Assembly: GCA_029582265.1 (NCBI GenBank)
Contig: CM055835.1
Coordinates: forward strand, 8,361,500 to 8,425,499
DNA: 64,000 nucleotides
Direction of reading: 5' to 3'
Source: Zoroaster sp. YZ-2022
Lineage: Eukaryota > Echinodermata > Asteroidea > Forcipulatida > Zoroasteridae
Program-made: the position numbers and the translations under genes
Notes under the pieces: model-generated
Databases searched by the model: none
What the model saw: the letters and a program-made list of their open reading frames with translations, nothing else
What the model was told of the DNA's origin: nothing
Part shown: piece after piece, positions 46,150 through 56,942 of the stretch
Numbering within the stretch: the stretch's first letter is position 1
Layout of the letters: each line of letters starts with the position of its first letter

Positions 46150-47297
46150 CATAGAGCCAAGCCAGCTAAGCCCAACATTTCCAAGGAAGAGCTTTCTGCT
46201 CTACATGACATCAGACAGGACAGCTGCATCCACATCCTTACCGCGGACAAAGGCAATGCTACAGTCATCATGGAGCGATCGCAATACACCGCCAAGGTAA
46301 GTGAAATTTTATTATCTGGTTCATACCGCCCCCTCAAGAAGAACCCCATCCCATCTATCGAGAGAAGAGTTGCCAGCAAACTCCTTGCTCTCCCCTGCCC
46401 AAATACATGATCTGTTACTAACGTGTGTTTCTTCTAGTTGTTTTCAATTTCAGGGCAAGTTCTACAAGCAAACAGCTGGGAACCTCTATGGGATCTCTTC
46501 TATCACCGGTCCTTACTGACATTTTCATGGAGGAGTTTGAAACCTCTTCCCTCCACACCGTCGACGTCCGACCCAGCCTGTGGCTCCGCTATGTGGATGA
46601 CACCTTTGTTGTTTGGCCACATGGCAGAGACGTATTTCAGGACTTCCTAGTACAATACCTCAACGAGCAACATCCTAACATCAAGTTAATGGAAGTAGAA
46701 GAAGACGGCAAGATCTCGATCCTTGATATCGGCATCTCCAGAAATCCAGACGGCTCCCTACACTACAGCATTTACAGAAAGCCCACCCACAAGATCTATA
46801 CCTCAACCAGCGCTCCTTCCATCACCCTAGCATTAAGTCATCGGTCAACTGCACCCTCGTGCAACGTGCCAACAACTTATGCAACCCTAACAGTCTATCC
46901 AAGGAACTACGGCACATCAAGAGTACCCTCCAGCGCAACGGCTACAAACCCAGCAAGATCAACACATCGAAGCCTTTCCCAAACCCTGACCGCAAGGTCT
47001 ACCCTAATCTAACCCTTTCTACTTGTCTTCCCTATTTAGGTTCTATGTCACATACACTTCAGCGCATCCTCCAACAAGCTTGCATCCAGGTTTAGTACTC
47101 AGCCCCCAGCAAACTTCAAGGACTTCTCCACACCCACACGGATAAACCGGATCCCTTGTGAGTGTGGCAAAGTCTACATTGGGGAAACAGGACAGAATCT
47201 CCCTACGAGACTGAAAGAACACCGAGCACATGGCCACAGAGGAGATTTGGAGAAGTCAGCAATTGTCAAGCACTCCCACAGAGCTGCCAACATATGA
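46150..47297 (+). mobile_element. Penelope-like retroelement relic with GIY-YIG endonuclease
   Basis: Penelope-like elements encode a reverse transcriptase fused to a C-terminal GIY-YIG endonuclease. The N-terminal signature HILTADKGNATVIMERSQY is at about 46230-46285. After a deletion, GKFYKQTAG and LLSPVLTDIFMEEFE follow, with the catalytic LRYVDDTFVVW at about 46585-46617 and LDIGISRNPDGSL. A frameshift near 46795 leads to QRANNLCNPNSLSKEL, and another near 47075 to the endonuclease. No long terminal repeats were found. The relic is incomplete in the RT palm and linker. Confidence 0.88.
47076..47297 (+). pseudogene. GIY-YIG endonuclease end of the Penelope relic
   Basis: A 73-codon open stretch reads CECGKVYIGETGQNLPTRL, then KEHRAHGHRGD, ending in a TGA at 47295-47297. 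The CxC-KVYIGETG and RLKEH motifs are characteristic of Penelope GIY-YIG domains. The frame differs from the RT frame upstream. Confidence 0.85.
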
Positions 47298-47439
47298 TTT
47301 TGAAAATGAGGAAGATTTAATTTTCTAATCAGGAAGACGCAGAGAAAAGCTTGAGGGAAGCGTTCTGTTTAAAGGATAAGTTGGGGACACAACTAGCGGC
47401 CAGTATGAATGTTGTAAAATAAGATGTTGGTATGAGTAA

Positions 47440-47522
47440 AATGGTTAGCAGAGCAGACTTTCAACAGGGCATGGAAGCAGGTTTCTAGTGTAAGATGAAC
47501 ACAGTGACTGTAAATTACTGGC
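47440..47522 (-). mobile_element. Left half of a TTAA-family MITE split by a LINE
   Basis: Read in reverse, it matches the right half of the MITE at 52408-52625 (GCAGACTTTCAACAGGGCAT, GATGAACACAGTGACTG). The other half resumes at about 51103, after the LINE. The outer terminal repeat of this half is degraded. Confidence 0.6.
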
Positions 47523-47568
47523 TTGACCACAAGCCTTTTGTTTGGATCAACAACTTTGTGATCAGACA

Positions 47569-48364
47569 ATGGAGGTCTACATCCTGTTTATTCTACTCCT
47601 GGTATCCAGACCATGGTGTCTCAATGACTCATCAGTAGATGGCTACAAGATGCAATCTACAGATTGTTCAACTAAAATCCGCCATCTTAAATTCTTGAGA
47701 CGTCACTATATCATACTATGATAATTCATCTGCCACCTTTCACCTGGAACTCTTAATTTCTGGTGACATAAACCCAAACCCTGGACCTGAAACACTGATC
47801 AACACACCCACAAACGCCACTCAGCTCCATAAAATTTCCTACAGCCGTAATGAACTACTCAATCTTCGCAATGCTCCATGTACTGATGTAGCTTTATCTT
47901 ATTTAGGATTGAGTCAATTGAACTGTCTTGGAATACTTGCTAATCAACCCCAAACATACCGCCGCACACATAGAGGTAAAAAAGCTGGTCGTCGTAGAAT
48001 GGACAGACATACACAACTACATGTAGCACTCCAGCCTTACCAACCCCCAGCAGTGAACTCAACCACATCAACAAGCGACATTGGCATAACTTCAACTCCA
48101 AATGTTTACGATGAGTCTAAACTTCAGCTCTGTGTCTTGAATACTCAATCCATATGTAACAAATCGGATGAATTTGTTGACTTTGTACTTCAAAACAATT
48201 TGGATCTTGTTGCCATAACCAAGACATGGTTTAAACCTAATGATGACTTGCCACCCCGTGAGTGTACTCCTGCTGGCTACTCTCTCCATCATATCCCCAG
48301 ACCGATAAAGACCGGTGGAGGGGTTGCACTATACTCTTTAGGTCCAGTTTATCTGTCAGTATGA
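47569..48364 (+). pseudogene. LINE N-terminus: signal-like peptide, 2A-like motif, start of endonuclease
   Basis: ATG at 47569 opens MEVYILFILLLVSRPWCLND, a hydrophobic, signal-peptide-like start. After a frameshift (stop at 47719-47721; the next frame is open from 47699), it reads LLISGDINPNPGP at about 47750-47788. That resembles 2A peptides, consensus D(V/I)ExNPGP, with Asn in place of Glu. A basic stretch (RRTHRGKKAGRRRMDR) leads into the AP endonuclease: LNTQSICNKSDEF and LVAITKTWF, where the family has Glu before Thr-Trp. The frame breaks near 48340. Confidence 0.75.
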
Positions 48365-48822
48365 AAAGTGTTAACATTGACTACCTAACATTTGAATCTC
48401 TGCATGCTGAGGTAACGTGCAACTCTAGATCTGTTCGCCTTGTTAATATTTATCGACCAGAAAGGGATGTTGATGGTAAACATGTAAATTTCTCCAGTTT
48501 TCTGCAGGAATTTGAAAAATTAATTGTCGATTATCTCTTACACCCATCTGACATTATTTTAACCGGCGATTTTAACATTCATATGGACATTATTTCAAAC
48601 AATTATGCAAATCTGTTTAAAGATCTGCTCTCTGCTCATGGACTTATACAGCACATCACAGCACCCACTCATCGGTATGGTCACTGTCTTGACCTCATGA
48701 TAACGCGTGAAAATACTTCACCTCTTATCTCGAATATAACTATTCATCCTGGCTTATCTGATCATTATGCAATCATGGTAAATTTGAACCTTAAAAACCT
48801 CCCATACCTACCATTTCTGTAA
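48262..48822 (+). pseudogene. LINE AP endonuclease, C-terminal part
   Basis: The domain nicks target DNA to prime insertion. NIYRPER, LTGDFNIHMD (catalytic Asp), THRYGHCLDLMIT and GLSDHYAIM (catalytic His) are present. With the upstream Glu-to-Lys change, catalysis is probably lost. A stop at 48820-48822 ends this frame, and stop-broken linker sequence follows to 49126. Confidence 0.85.
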
Positions 48823-49126
48823 CTACTGCCACTGGAAAAAGTAAATATTAAAGATTTATGTCATGATATTGAATCTCAACTGGAAAATGTAAACCTTGAA
48901 GATGGTGAGCTGGATTCTTGTGTCAGTCTATTTGAATCTACTGTCCGTAACATCTTGGATGATCATGCTCCATAAAAACTCGAACTGTTAAACTACAATC
49001 TGAATCCCCTGGTTCAATGATGATATCCGTGCTGCAAGGAAAATCCGCCGTCAACTTGAGCGAAGATGGCGTGACAATGGGAAACTTGGAGTACATCGGC
49101 AAGAATACTGTACCCAACGTGATATT

Positions 49127-49609
49127 GTGAAGAACATGATTAACCAGGCAAAAATAACTCACTACTCATCTCTTGTGGAAGATAGCTCTGGTGATCAGAA
49201 AAAACTCTTTAACATTGTTGAAAAGCTGCTTCATAAACCCAAAGCTCCAGTGCTTCCATCTACACACTCCGATCAGGACCTCGCAAATACTTTTTCAAAC
49301 TTTTTTGTCACAAAAATTGAGAATATCCGTCGTTCTTTTCCCTCAGTACCTGCCATTCTATCACAAACACCATCACGCAAGGATCCACAATGTAGACTGT
49401 CCATGTTTGAGCCTACTAGTGTTACGGAGATCAAGAAACTCATCATGAAATCGCCATCAAAATCATGTGAACTTGATCCAGTGCCAACTTCGCTAATAAA
49501 ACAAAATATTGATGTGTTTGCTAAGTATATCACAATTATTGTAAACAGATCTCTTTCTTCCGGTTGTTTCCTAATAGCCAGAAGGTTGCTCATGTTAAAC
49601 CACTCCTAA
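49127..49609 (+). pseudogene. LINE linker before reverse transcriptase
   Basis: The frame covers the conserved linker: KKLFNIVEKLLHKP, LANTFSNFFVTKIENIR, and KSPSKSCELDPVPTSLIK, all typical of CR1/L2-type ORF2. A frameshift near 49570-49605 passes the reading to the RT frame. Confidence 0.85.
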
Positions 49610-50649
49610 AGAAACCCAATTTGGACAAGGAAGTTTTCAAAAATTACCGACCAGTAGCGAATTTAAAGTACCTTGGAAAAACAATCGAGCGAGTTGTTTC
49701 ATCACGGATCTCTGACCATGTTCGTGCTAATAACCTGTCGGACACATTTCAGTCAGCCTACAAACCATTTCATGGAACAGAAACTGCTCTTCTTCGCGTC
49801 AACAATGACATTTTATCTGCCATGGATGAGGGGAAAATCACTGCATTAGTTTTGTTAGACTTAAGCGCCGCTTTTGACACTGTCGATCATAAAATCCTTC
49901 TCTCCCGCCTTCAATATCATCTTGGAATGCATGTTTGTATTGGTAACGCTATCTCCGAGCCTGTTACTCTTGACTATTCTGTACCCCAAGGCTCTGTGCT
50001 CGGCCCACAGTGGTTTACTGTTTATACCTTTCCAGTTCGTGATATCATTTTGAAGTATAATTTAAATTACCATGTTTACGCTGATGACACGCAGCTTTAC
50101 ATTACTTTTAAATCTTCTCAAGAACCTGCTGATTCCTGCATTAAAACACTGGAGAAATGTATTCAAGAGATTCGAAGTTGGATGAGACAAAACTTCCTGA
50201 AATTGAACGATGAAAAAACAGAATTTGTTCTATATGGATTACGTCAGCAATTGTCTAAAGTTTCTCTTCCATTTATTACAATTGGTGACTCGCAGATAAC
50301 CCCCTCATTACATGCATGTAATTTGGGTGTTATATTTGACTCGACAATGACTTTAAAACCACATATCTCCAACATTGTTCGCATATCATCATTTCATATC
50401 AGAAATATAAGCCGAATTAGGAAATACTTGAATAAAAGTGCTGCTGAACAAATTATACATGCATTTGTCACATCACGGCTCGATAACGGGAATGCTCTCC
50501 TTTACGGTCTTCCGCAGAATCAAACATCTTGTCTTCAGCACATACAAAACACAGCAGCTCGTATTGTGACTGTCCAGAAAGTCATGCCATATCACGCCAA
50601 TCTTGAAAGAACTGCACTGGCTTCCCGTTTCACAGAGAATTGTTTTTAA
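49564..50649 (+). pseudogene. LINE reverse transcriptase
   Basis: KNYRPVANLKYLGKTIERVV, FQSAYKPFHGTETALLRV, LLDLSAAFDTVDH (first catalytic Asp), SVPQGSVLGP and YADDTQLY (catalytic Asp pair, about 50078) are intact. Between YHLGM and VCIGNAISEP the usual serine-tryptophan loop of about 15-20 residues is missing, an in-frame deletion. The thumb contains LKLNDEKTEFVL and HAFVTSRLDNGNAL. A frameshift near 50600 passes reading to the C-terminal segment. Confidence 0.9.
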
Positions 50650-50938
50650 ACTTATGCTAATTGTTCACAAATCTTTTAATAACATTGCTCCAATTTATAT
50701 TTCTGAACTACTTAAAGTCTACACTCCATCACGCAATTTGCGCTCCAGCAACATGTCACTCCTAAAGGAACCAACTTCAAAACGGAACTGGGGTGATAGG
50801 TCGTTTTCTGTCGCAGCTCCGAGACTCTGGAATCATCTTCCAACTAAACTCAAATCTTGTCATAGTATAACCAGATTCAAGTCGATGCTTAAAACTCATC
50901 TTATGTCACAACTCTTCAAAGGTGATGTATATTTGTAA
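50603..50938 (+). pseudogene. LINE ORF2 C-terminus
   Basis: The frame reads LHWLPVSQRIVFKLMLIV, IAPIYISELL, and WGDRSFSVAAPRLWNHLP, ending in FKSMLKTHLMSQLF and a stop at 50936-50938. This is the conserved C-terminal signature of CR1/L2-type ORF2, also seen at 12.1 and 40.6 kb on the minus strand. Confidence 0.88.
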
Positions 50939-51102
50939 TTGCATTGTAGGTACATGTATCTCGGTACATAATTTGTTTTGTTTTCCCTATGCTATCATTG
51001 TATATTGTTTGTATTAATGTTTTTTCTTTGTTCCGCACCTTGAGCGTCCAGCAGGGTGGATATGTGCGCGCTAAAAATCTTTATTATTATTATTATTATT
51101 AT

Positions 51103-51237
51103 TTATGTAGCAGCAACGGTATTTATATGATCTTATCTTGTGGGGTATTATTTTCAGTCAGTGAGTTAATCTAAAAATAGCACTTTGATTCTATGCGCTG
51201 TTGATCGTGATGATACTGTCCCTTTAAGGCAACAAAG
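51103..51237 (-). mobile_element. Right half of the LINE-split TTAA-family MITE
   Basis: Read in reverse, TTAAAGGGACAGTATCATCA and GATCAACAG start this half, matching the left end of the complete copy at 52408. It continues to the LINE tail at about 51103. TTAA at the outer end (51231-51236 region) is retained. Confidence 0.7.
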
Positions 51238-51360
51238 GAAGATTTATAAAACCAAGGATATTAGTATTGTCCAAGGATGCGTTACTTATGAACTCTCTAC
51301 TCCTAGGCTGGCAAAGATGGCCACAGTGAGATAAAGGTCTAATGACAACTGTACATGTAT

Positions 51361-51511
51361 CAGTGGGGTAGCCAGGATTTTCAGAGTTGGGGGGACATTT
51401 TTAGGGGGTAAATTTACCGACACAAAACTCAAATGAACCAACAAATTATGTCACTCAGAAATACCAATAAGTTTGTGAATTTACACACAGATACAATTAT
51501 CTATGCCACTG
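51361..51511. mobile_element. Degraded hAT-type MITE, relative of 42203-42359
   Basis: It begins CAGTGGGGTAGCCAGGATTT and ends CTATGCCACTG. It shares the CAAATTATGTCA inner phrase with the MITE at 42203-42359. Flanks CATGTAT and TATGTAT are 6 of 7 alike, so the target duplication is uncertain. Confidence 0.55.
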
Positions 51512-52407
51512 TATGTATCCATTTGCCAGAGTATCAGTTATTCTGTACCTTGGGCAAGTAGCAAGGATTGATATATTTTCATTTGTGTGTTTTACCCCGC
51601 TTTAGCCATATTTCTTTGAGCCTAGTTATGGGGTGTTTTTTGTCTAAAAAGATAAAAATCAAAGATAACAGCTAGTTGTTGTAGGAAAGAAGCCAAAGTA
51701 ATGCCATCATGTGAATGGAAACACTGAACCATTTTGTAAGTGTTTTTTCAATGAATAAAATAAAGAATACAGAACCAGCAGCCATGCTGTAAAGGGAATA
51801 TGATATCACACTTTGGTACTCTAATTGATGTGAAAAACAACTGAATGGCGGTGGGGGGTGACTTTGTAACTGAAAAAAATATTACAAGATTAGCTACATG
51901 TATATTTAGGACTTTCTTTAAATTGAATAACTCTTTATAATAATTCTTTTTGGTGTGTACTGTTTTAAACACACACCCATATTAAACCTAATACATGTAA
52001 ATGTATTGTGCCATGGAAAGTTTATTATGCAAGTTAAGACAATTTATAACATATATGTATTATAATATACATGTAATAAATGTTAGAAACCAAAATATAG
52101 AAATAATTATCTGAATAGCACAATATGAATTATATTAACATATTTCACTTCTCATTAATCTCACTTATATTTATCCATGGTTTATTATTTATTTTCCTTA
52201 AAAATTTTATTTATAAAAACATAAGCGATGTCGATGTATTTATATAATTGTCAAATTAGTAATAGTAAAGCCACATTACAAACTTTTAAATTGGACGTCT
52301 GAATAAAATATTTAATAAATTGGCAAAACAGATTGAAATTGGAATTTGCCACTAATATGATTAATTTAAAGGGGGTGTAATTACTTGATAATTCTTTTAT
52401 CTTCAAG
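51512..52407. other. No gene seen; AT-rich sequence
   Basis: Very AT-rich DNA with ATACATGTA motifs and no coding or transposon motif recognised. Confidence 0.45.
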
Positions 52408-52625
52408 TTAAAGGGACAGTATCGTCACGATCAACAGTGCTAGTTTTAGATTAACATACATGTACAGTAGCTGACTGAAAATAATACCCATATGATAAGG
52501 TCATTATCCTTACTGCTGCATCAATAAACCATTAATTTTCAGTCAATGTGTTTATCTTAAACAAGGACACCAATTCCATGCCCTGTTAAAAGTCTATTCT
52601 GATCATGACGATAGTGCCCCTTTAA
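52408..52625. mobile_element. Complete MITE with TTAA flanks
   Basis: The left end TTAAAGGGACAGTATCGTCA and right end (inverse) TTAAAGGGGCACTATCGTCA form 26-bp terminal repeats with about three or four mismatches. TTAA at both ends is either the duplicated target or part of the repeats; TTAA targets are typical of piggyBac. No coding capacity. Two partial family members lie at 543-674 and at 47440-47522 plus 51103-51237. Confidence 0.82.
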
Positions 52626-53462
52626 GTTTGTAGTACACAAATGGAATAATTCATACACAAATTACACATGTTAAAATTAGTTCACATATTCCTATGTTCT
52701 GAACAATTTATTTTAAACTTGAACAATTACAGTTCTTGGATCAAATAGGCAAGGGTGCAGCAATTTGATGTGGATTATGTGCAAAGATGGAAAAATCAAT
52801 AAAGCTTACTACAGAAAGTTCACCAATAAGGAAACCAATTTCTTAATTACGAGGGAAAAATATTGAATACGTTGTCAAAACATGTAAATCAGAATCATAT
52901 TTTGCAAACTAGTTTACTGGTATATATGAAAATATTGTCCATTAGGATCCGCAAAAAATGTGTGGGTGACATCAATGGTGTGACAGAAGTGGCACTGTGT
53001 TGAACCTCTCCAGGTAGCCCCCACAACCCCTCACTACTTGTTGATAACCATCATGGTGATATTTCCTGCAATATGACATGAAATTAAATAAAAACCTATT
53101 TTTTAATTTATGAAAAACAGCTATAATAAACTAAAATGTAGGCACTTCTGTGGAATACAAAGCCCATACACTGATTTTTTACTACTATAATTAGTACACT
53201 GTACCAGGAGGACAGTGGATGTTGTCTTGTGTACATGAATGCATTGATTTAAAACCTTTTTTTGGGGGGGGGGGGTGGTCATTGAAAGTGGAAGCAAATT
53301 TCTTGATGTCAACAAAGGGTAAAAGGGTGTTCATATCAATTTTAAAACGACAAACAATACACTTACTGGTCAAGTGTCCATTGAATTTCATCTCTGGATA
53401 GCCTGGTACTGGATATATGCAGTTTCAAGAACACCAGGGTGGAGGCAGACAGCTTCAATCAA

Positions 53463-53610
53463 TCATGCAAAGCTAACATTGGTTGGGGACTTGGGGTCCT
53501 CCATATTCATACTCAGTGCTGTCATCTTTTGTGAAGTCTTTGGTATTTCTTTACAGTCTGCAGATCCTGTTTGCCAATAATGGCTGGACACAGAGTAACC
53601 ACAGGATTAC
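53463..53610 (-). CDS. Candidate terminal exon (ambiguous)
   Basis: On the minus strand, a strong acceptor (CTTGTCTTTCACAG) at 53610 or a second one (CTGTGTCCAG) at 53583 precedes two alternative open frames. One is hydrophilic and ends in MNMEDPKSPTNVSFA with a stop at 53463-53465. The other ends earlier, in KKYQRLHKR. Either could be an alternative last exon of the minus-strand gene or belong to another gene. Splice signals are suggestive only. Confidence 0.25.
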
Positions 53611-53950
53611 CTGTGAAAGACAAGATATCTATATGAGTATGCACAGGTACACATAAGTAGTAGGGAGTGGGAGGTGGATCACTGAAGCTACACCCCATCC
53701 CCCAAAAATAAATATAAACAAAAACTGGTCAACGAGTATACGTTCCAACTCGTACTAATTTTTGTCAACCCATACTTTTATCAAATTGTAATCATGCCAG
53801 CTTGTACATAATTTGTTTTAAAAAAAGCTGAAATACAGACGATATGTTCAAAATGTTCAGTACTTTGAAATTAAATAAGTGACTAAATAATTAAATAAGA
53901 CTTTCTGGGTTGACCTGGGTACGAGTTGAGTAGGGATTTACCATGCTGTA

Positions 53951-54148
53951 TTAGGCAGTCGACTTTGTTGTTTTCGCTGGGTGGATCGTCGGAAAGGATT
54001 GTCTTATGTGCTGCCGGCGTCGAGTGGCTGAAATCAGTACTGGTTCTGCACTACGAATCTCGCTTGACTCGTCACCTTCGTTGCCCTCTCCCCCTTTGGT
54101 AGGGCTCCCTCGAGTGCTAAAATCATCATTACTAGTTGAAGGAAACAT
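53951..54148 (-). CDS. Small unidentified frame, possible first exon
   Basis: An ATG at 54148 opens 65 codons, rich in Ser, Gly and Glu first and then basic (SATRRRQHIRQSF). Base composition is more GC-rich than its surroundings. A GAAG/GTGACG possible donor near 54073 would leave one base and could join the candidate exon at 53463-53610 in frame. No family recognised. Confidence 0.25.
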   Translation of the reverse strand: MFPSTSNDDFSTRGSPTKGGEGNEGDESSEIRSAEPVLISATRRRQHIRQSFPTIHPAKTTKSTA

Positions 54149-54479
54149 TTCTTATTCATCAACGCTGTATTCCACCCATGATTCACTGTACAGTTTTGGA
54201 GCTTTTCCTGGTAGCGATCAATGCAACTTGCATTGTATAATACACGAACACAAGCAAATCACTTTGCTGGGGACTCACACTAGGTACGTCATCAATGAAA
54301 AATAATATATACATGAGACTGACAATGTGGGGGGCATTTTGTGAAACTCGCTATGAAGGAGCCGCAGAATGCTGGTCAAAATTATTGTTTTTTTACATTA
54401 AGGAATCATCTTTATTGAATGGTAACTTAAATTAGTAATCAGTAAGTATATATTGAATGAATTTTGGTGAAAATTAACC

Positions 54480-55452
54480 ATGCCCAGTGCCGTTCAAGCT
54501 AGCCTTTAAGTTGTTTAATTTGTTAAGGAAGCTGATGAGAGAGCCAAGAAACAGCAATGTACAGAGGAAAAGGCCATTAAAACTTCACAGGGATTCCACT
54601 CCTATTGCACACCTCAATCATGATGAATCTCTGCACTCCATGTCAGCTGAGGATCAAGAGCCTAGTCAGTATAGAGGAACATGCCAGTAAGTAAGTAAAT
54701 GCTGTGAATTGTTTTCAGACTTTCCAGGTCTTCATGTGGATTTTTTGTAAGTTGTTTTCCAAAGCGACAAAGGCTTGCATTATGACAGACTGGGGGAAGG
54801 ATGACTCCAGCAGAAGCACAACTGGAAGTGTTACATGTACTTGTACTTCCACTCATTGGCCAGCTGTTTGCCACATTGATGAGATTACATTTGGGACTTC
54901 CATTCAAGATTTAGCCAATAGCTTTCAATTACCAAAGAGTATAATGAGTACAATTGTAACAACCTGGATATTTCTACTTCAGATAGAGCTTTAAGCCCTA
55001 AATCCATGTCAACCAAGAAAGATCTTAGACCAAACAATACCTCCCCAATATTGTCACATGAAAGGGCTGAGATTCATCACTTAGAGGGTGCCTGCACAAA
55101 GTTATGTCTGCACAAAGTTATTTATATTCTAATTATAAATATCACACTACAGTTACATTTCTTGTTGCCATTTCACCCATAGGACATCAGTAATCCTTGA
55201 GAGAAAGAGTATGCGACAGTGAAATCACCCCAAAATTGGCTTTCTAGATTTAGTGGAACAGGGTGATTTAGTTGTAGCTGACAAAGGATTCACAATTGGT
55301 GACTTGGTGAACAAAGGAGCTTTTCTCATTATTCCTCCCTTTCTCATGAATAGCCAGTTCATAGTACAAGACGTCTATATGACCAAAATGATCGCTGAGG
55401 TTATAGGATCCATGTAGAAAGAGCAATTAGTAGAGTGAAAGAATATCATTGA
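54480..55452 (+). pseudogene. Harbinger/IS5-like transposase relic (DDE_Tnp_4 type)
   Basis: These transposases excise and reinsert DNA elements. A helix-turn-helix resembling QDLANSFQLPKSIMSTIVTT lies at 54905-54965 before a WIFLLQ stretch. The catalytic part is broken, but GDLVVADKGFTIGDLV (about 55263-55310, with a catalytic Asp) and RIHVERAISRVKEYH (about 55402-55449, with the catalytic Glu) are clear and lie in different frames. The first catalytic Asp region was not found. Element ends were not identified. Confidence 0.72.
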
Positions 55453-56039
55453 AGCAGTTGCTTGTATCTATGTTTATTTAATGTGTGCTCTCAAACCTTG
55501 TTAAGAACTTGTTAATCCCAAATAAGAAGCAGAAATAAAAAAGATAGAAATAGTTTATATTTGCTGTTTTTACAAAATAACTTGTTTACAAATCTCCCTT
55601 TACAGTGGTTCATGTTTGCTGTGAATAATTATTGTAAATAAACCTTGGAAAACATATACAGAAATAATACCTTTCAGTTCATTAAGTGTGGATTATATAT
55701 ATTTTTAAAGCAGGATAAAATTTTTTGGAATGGACTGTCAGCTTTAACTTAGATTTTTGTAATTTCTATTCATTCATAAGCTTTTATCACAAGTCTTCAT
55801 AGCCTTGTGTTGAAAGATGCCGAAAGTCCAAAATCCAAAATATTGATAATTTTGTTGAACAGAACAAGATATTTATAATAAGGCAGAGTATATCATCTTT
55901 AATTAGTTTTAAAGCCTCACACGATTGGTGAATTAGAAAATCTGAATGATCACAGATTTACCTAAGTCTTACTTGGAGTAAAGATTATGATGGTTTAACA
56001 CATCCCTTAAAATTTAGCTTTAATTAATGTAATCAAATC

Positions 56040-56321
56040 CTCCAAATCAAAGGTGATTTGGGAGTCCGCAAAGGGATGATACTTACCTATTAAACCTATA
56101 TTTGCATAATCTCTAGCCCCAACACTAGATTCTTATACCACACTAAGAGCGCCTTCAGGAGCCCCTGCTCCCACCGTTAGTCAGGTTACTCATCCTCCTA
56201 TTCTCTAAGTGTGAGTAATGTCAACTTAAACCTAGGCCGAGTCATGTGGGGAAAGTGGGTGGAATGTTTAACAGGTAAGTATCGTCCCTTCGCAGACTCC
56301 CAAATAACCTTTGATTTGGGG
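56040..56321. repeat. Inverted repeat with ~58-bp arms
   Basis: CTCCAAATCAAAGGTGATTT at about 56040 and the following GGGAGTCCGCAAAGGGATGA and TACTTACCTATTAAACC are inverted at 56262-56321 with about six differences. The loop is about 160 bp. A third, partial, copy of the ACTTACC(T)(A/G)TTAAACC end follows at about 56341-56375. A minus-strand DIRS-like relic begins beside it, so these may be its terminal repeats. Confidence 0.75.
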
Positions 56322-56502
56322 AGTCCACTTCAGGGACTCTCTTACTTGTTAAACCAACATTTGCACAGATTGGCACCGTAAGCTGTAGGAGGGCAAAGCT
56401 GCCAGTATAAATCAATTGGAACTGATGGGCAAGTCCTTTCGCATTCTCCCAAGAACAGAAGGAAAATACTTTGGCTTACCAATGATAGGTTCCTCAGAAT
56501 TC

Positions 56503-56942
56503 TCAGGATGATGGGAAATCGGTGGGAACGTATATGCAAACATGTTTGTCCATTCGATGGATAGAGTGTCTATTGCCTATGCACGTGGATTGTGGTTGCG
56601 TGCGAAGTTGATGTGCAGGGATCTCTCGTAGGGAGACCGGATCCCGGCGGTTGATTCGGCCCCCGTGTGCGCTCCCCACCCGAAAATGGACGCGTCTGTT
56701 GTTACTGTCCAAGGGGAGGAGGGGTGCTCATAAACTCAAGCTTGTAACCATGCCTTACGGTGTCGAGCACCCACCTGTCATTGCAGAAAAGGGCCCAGGT
56801 CTTTGTGAAATTTTTGAGATGCCACCGCCCACCTCAGTAAGACCCATAGGAGGTCTTGGAGCGAGGAGTGTATAATGGTCCTGGATTACAAGTTTGCCTG
56901 TCTGGAAAAGAAGACGCAGTTTGGCATTGTGGGAGCTGTCCA
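56503..56942 (-). pseudogene. RT/RNase H fragment of the DIRS-like relic
   Basis: The catalytic TDAS motif with the GWGAH loop is at about 56700-56670. Several frame changes are needed to read from 56942 to 56503. The following WTNMFAYTFPP segment is the normally conserved junction between RNase H and the recombinase region. Confidence 0.7.

Larger units (their letters stand above)
47523..51102 (+). mobile_element. Near-full-length L2/CR1-like LINE with (TTA)n tail
   Basis: About 3.6 kb carry a signal-like N-terminus, a 2A-like motif, an AP endonuclease, a reverse transcriptase and a 3' end GTGCGCGCTAAAAATC followed by (TTA)n. The interrupted MITE halves on either side place the left end near 47523, which fits the ATG at 47569 with a 46-bp leader. 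At least three frameshifts or stops and a small in-frame deletion disable it. Confidence 0.87.

Noticed and set aside
56075..56092. ATACTTACCT resembling the 5' end of U1 snRNA
   Set aside because: The match is only about 10 nt and the downstream sequence is unlike U1; it lies in an inverted repeat.
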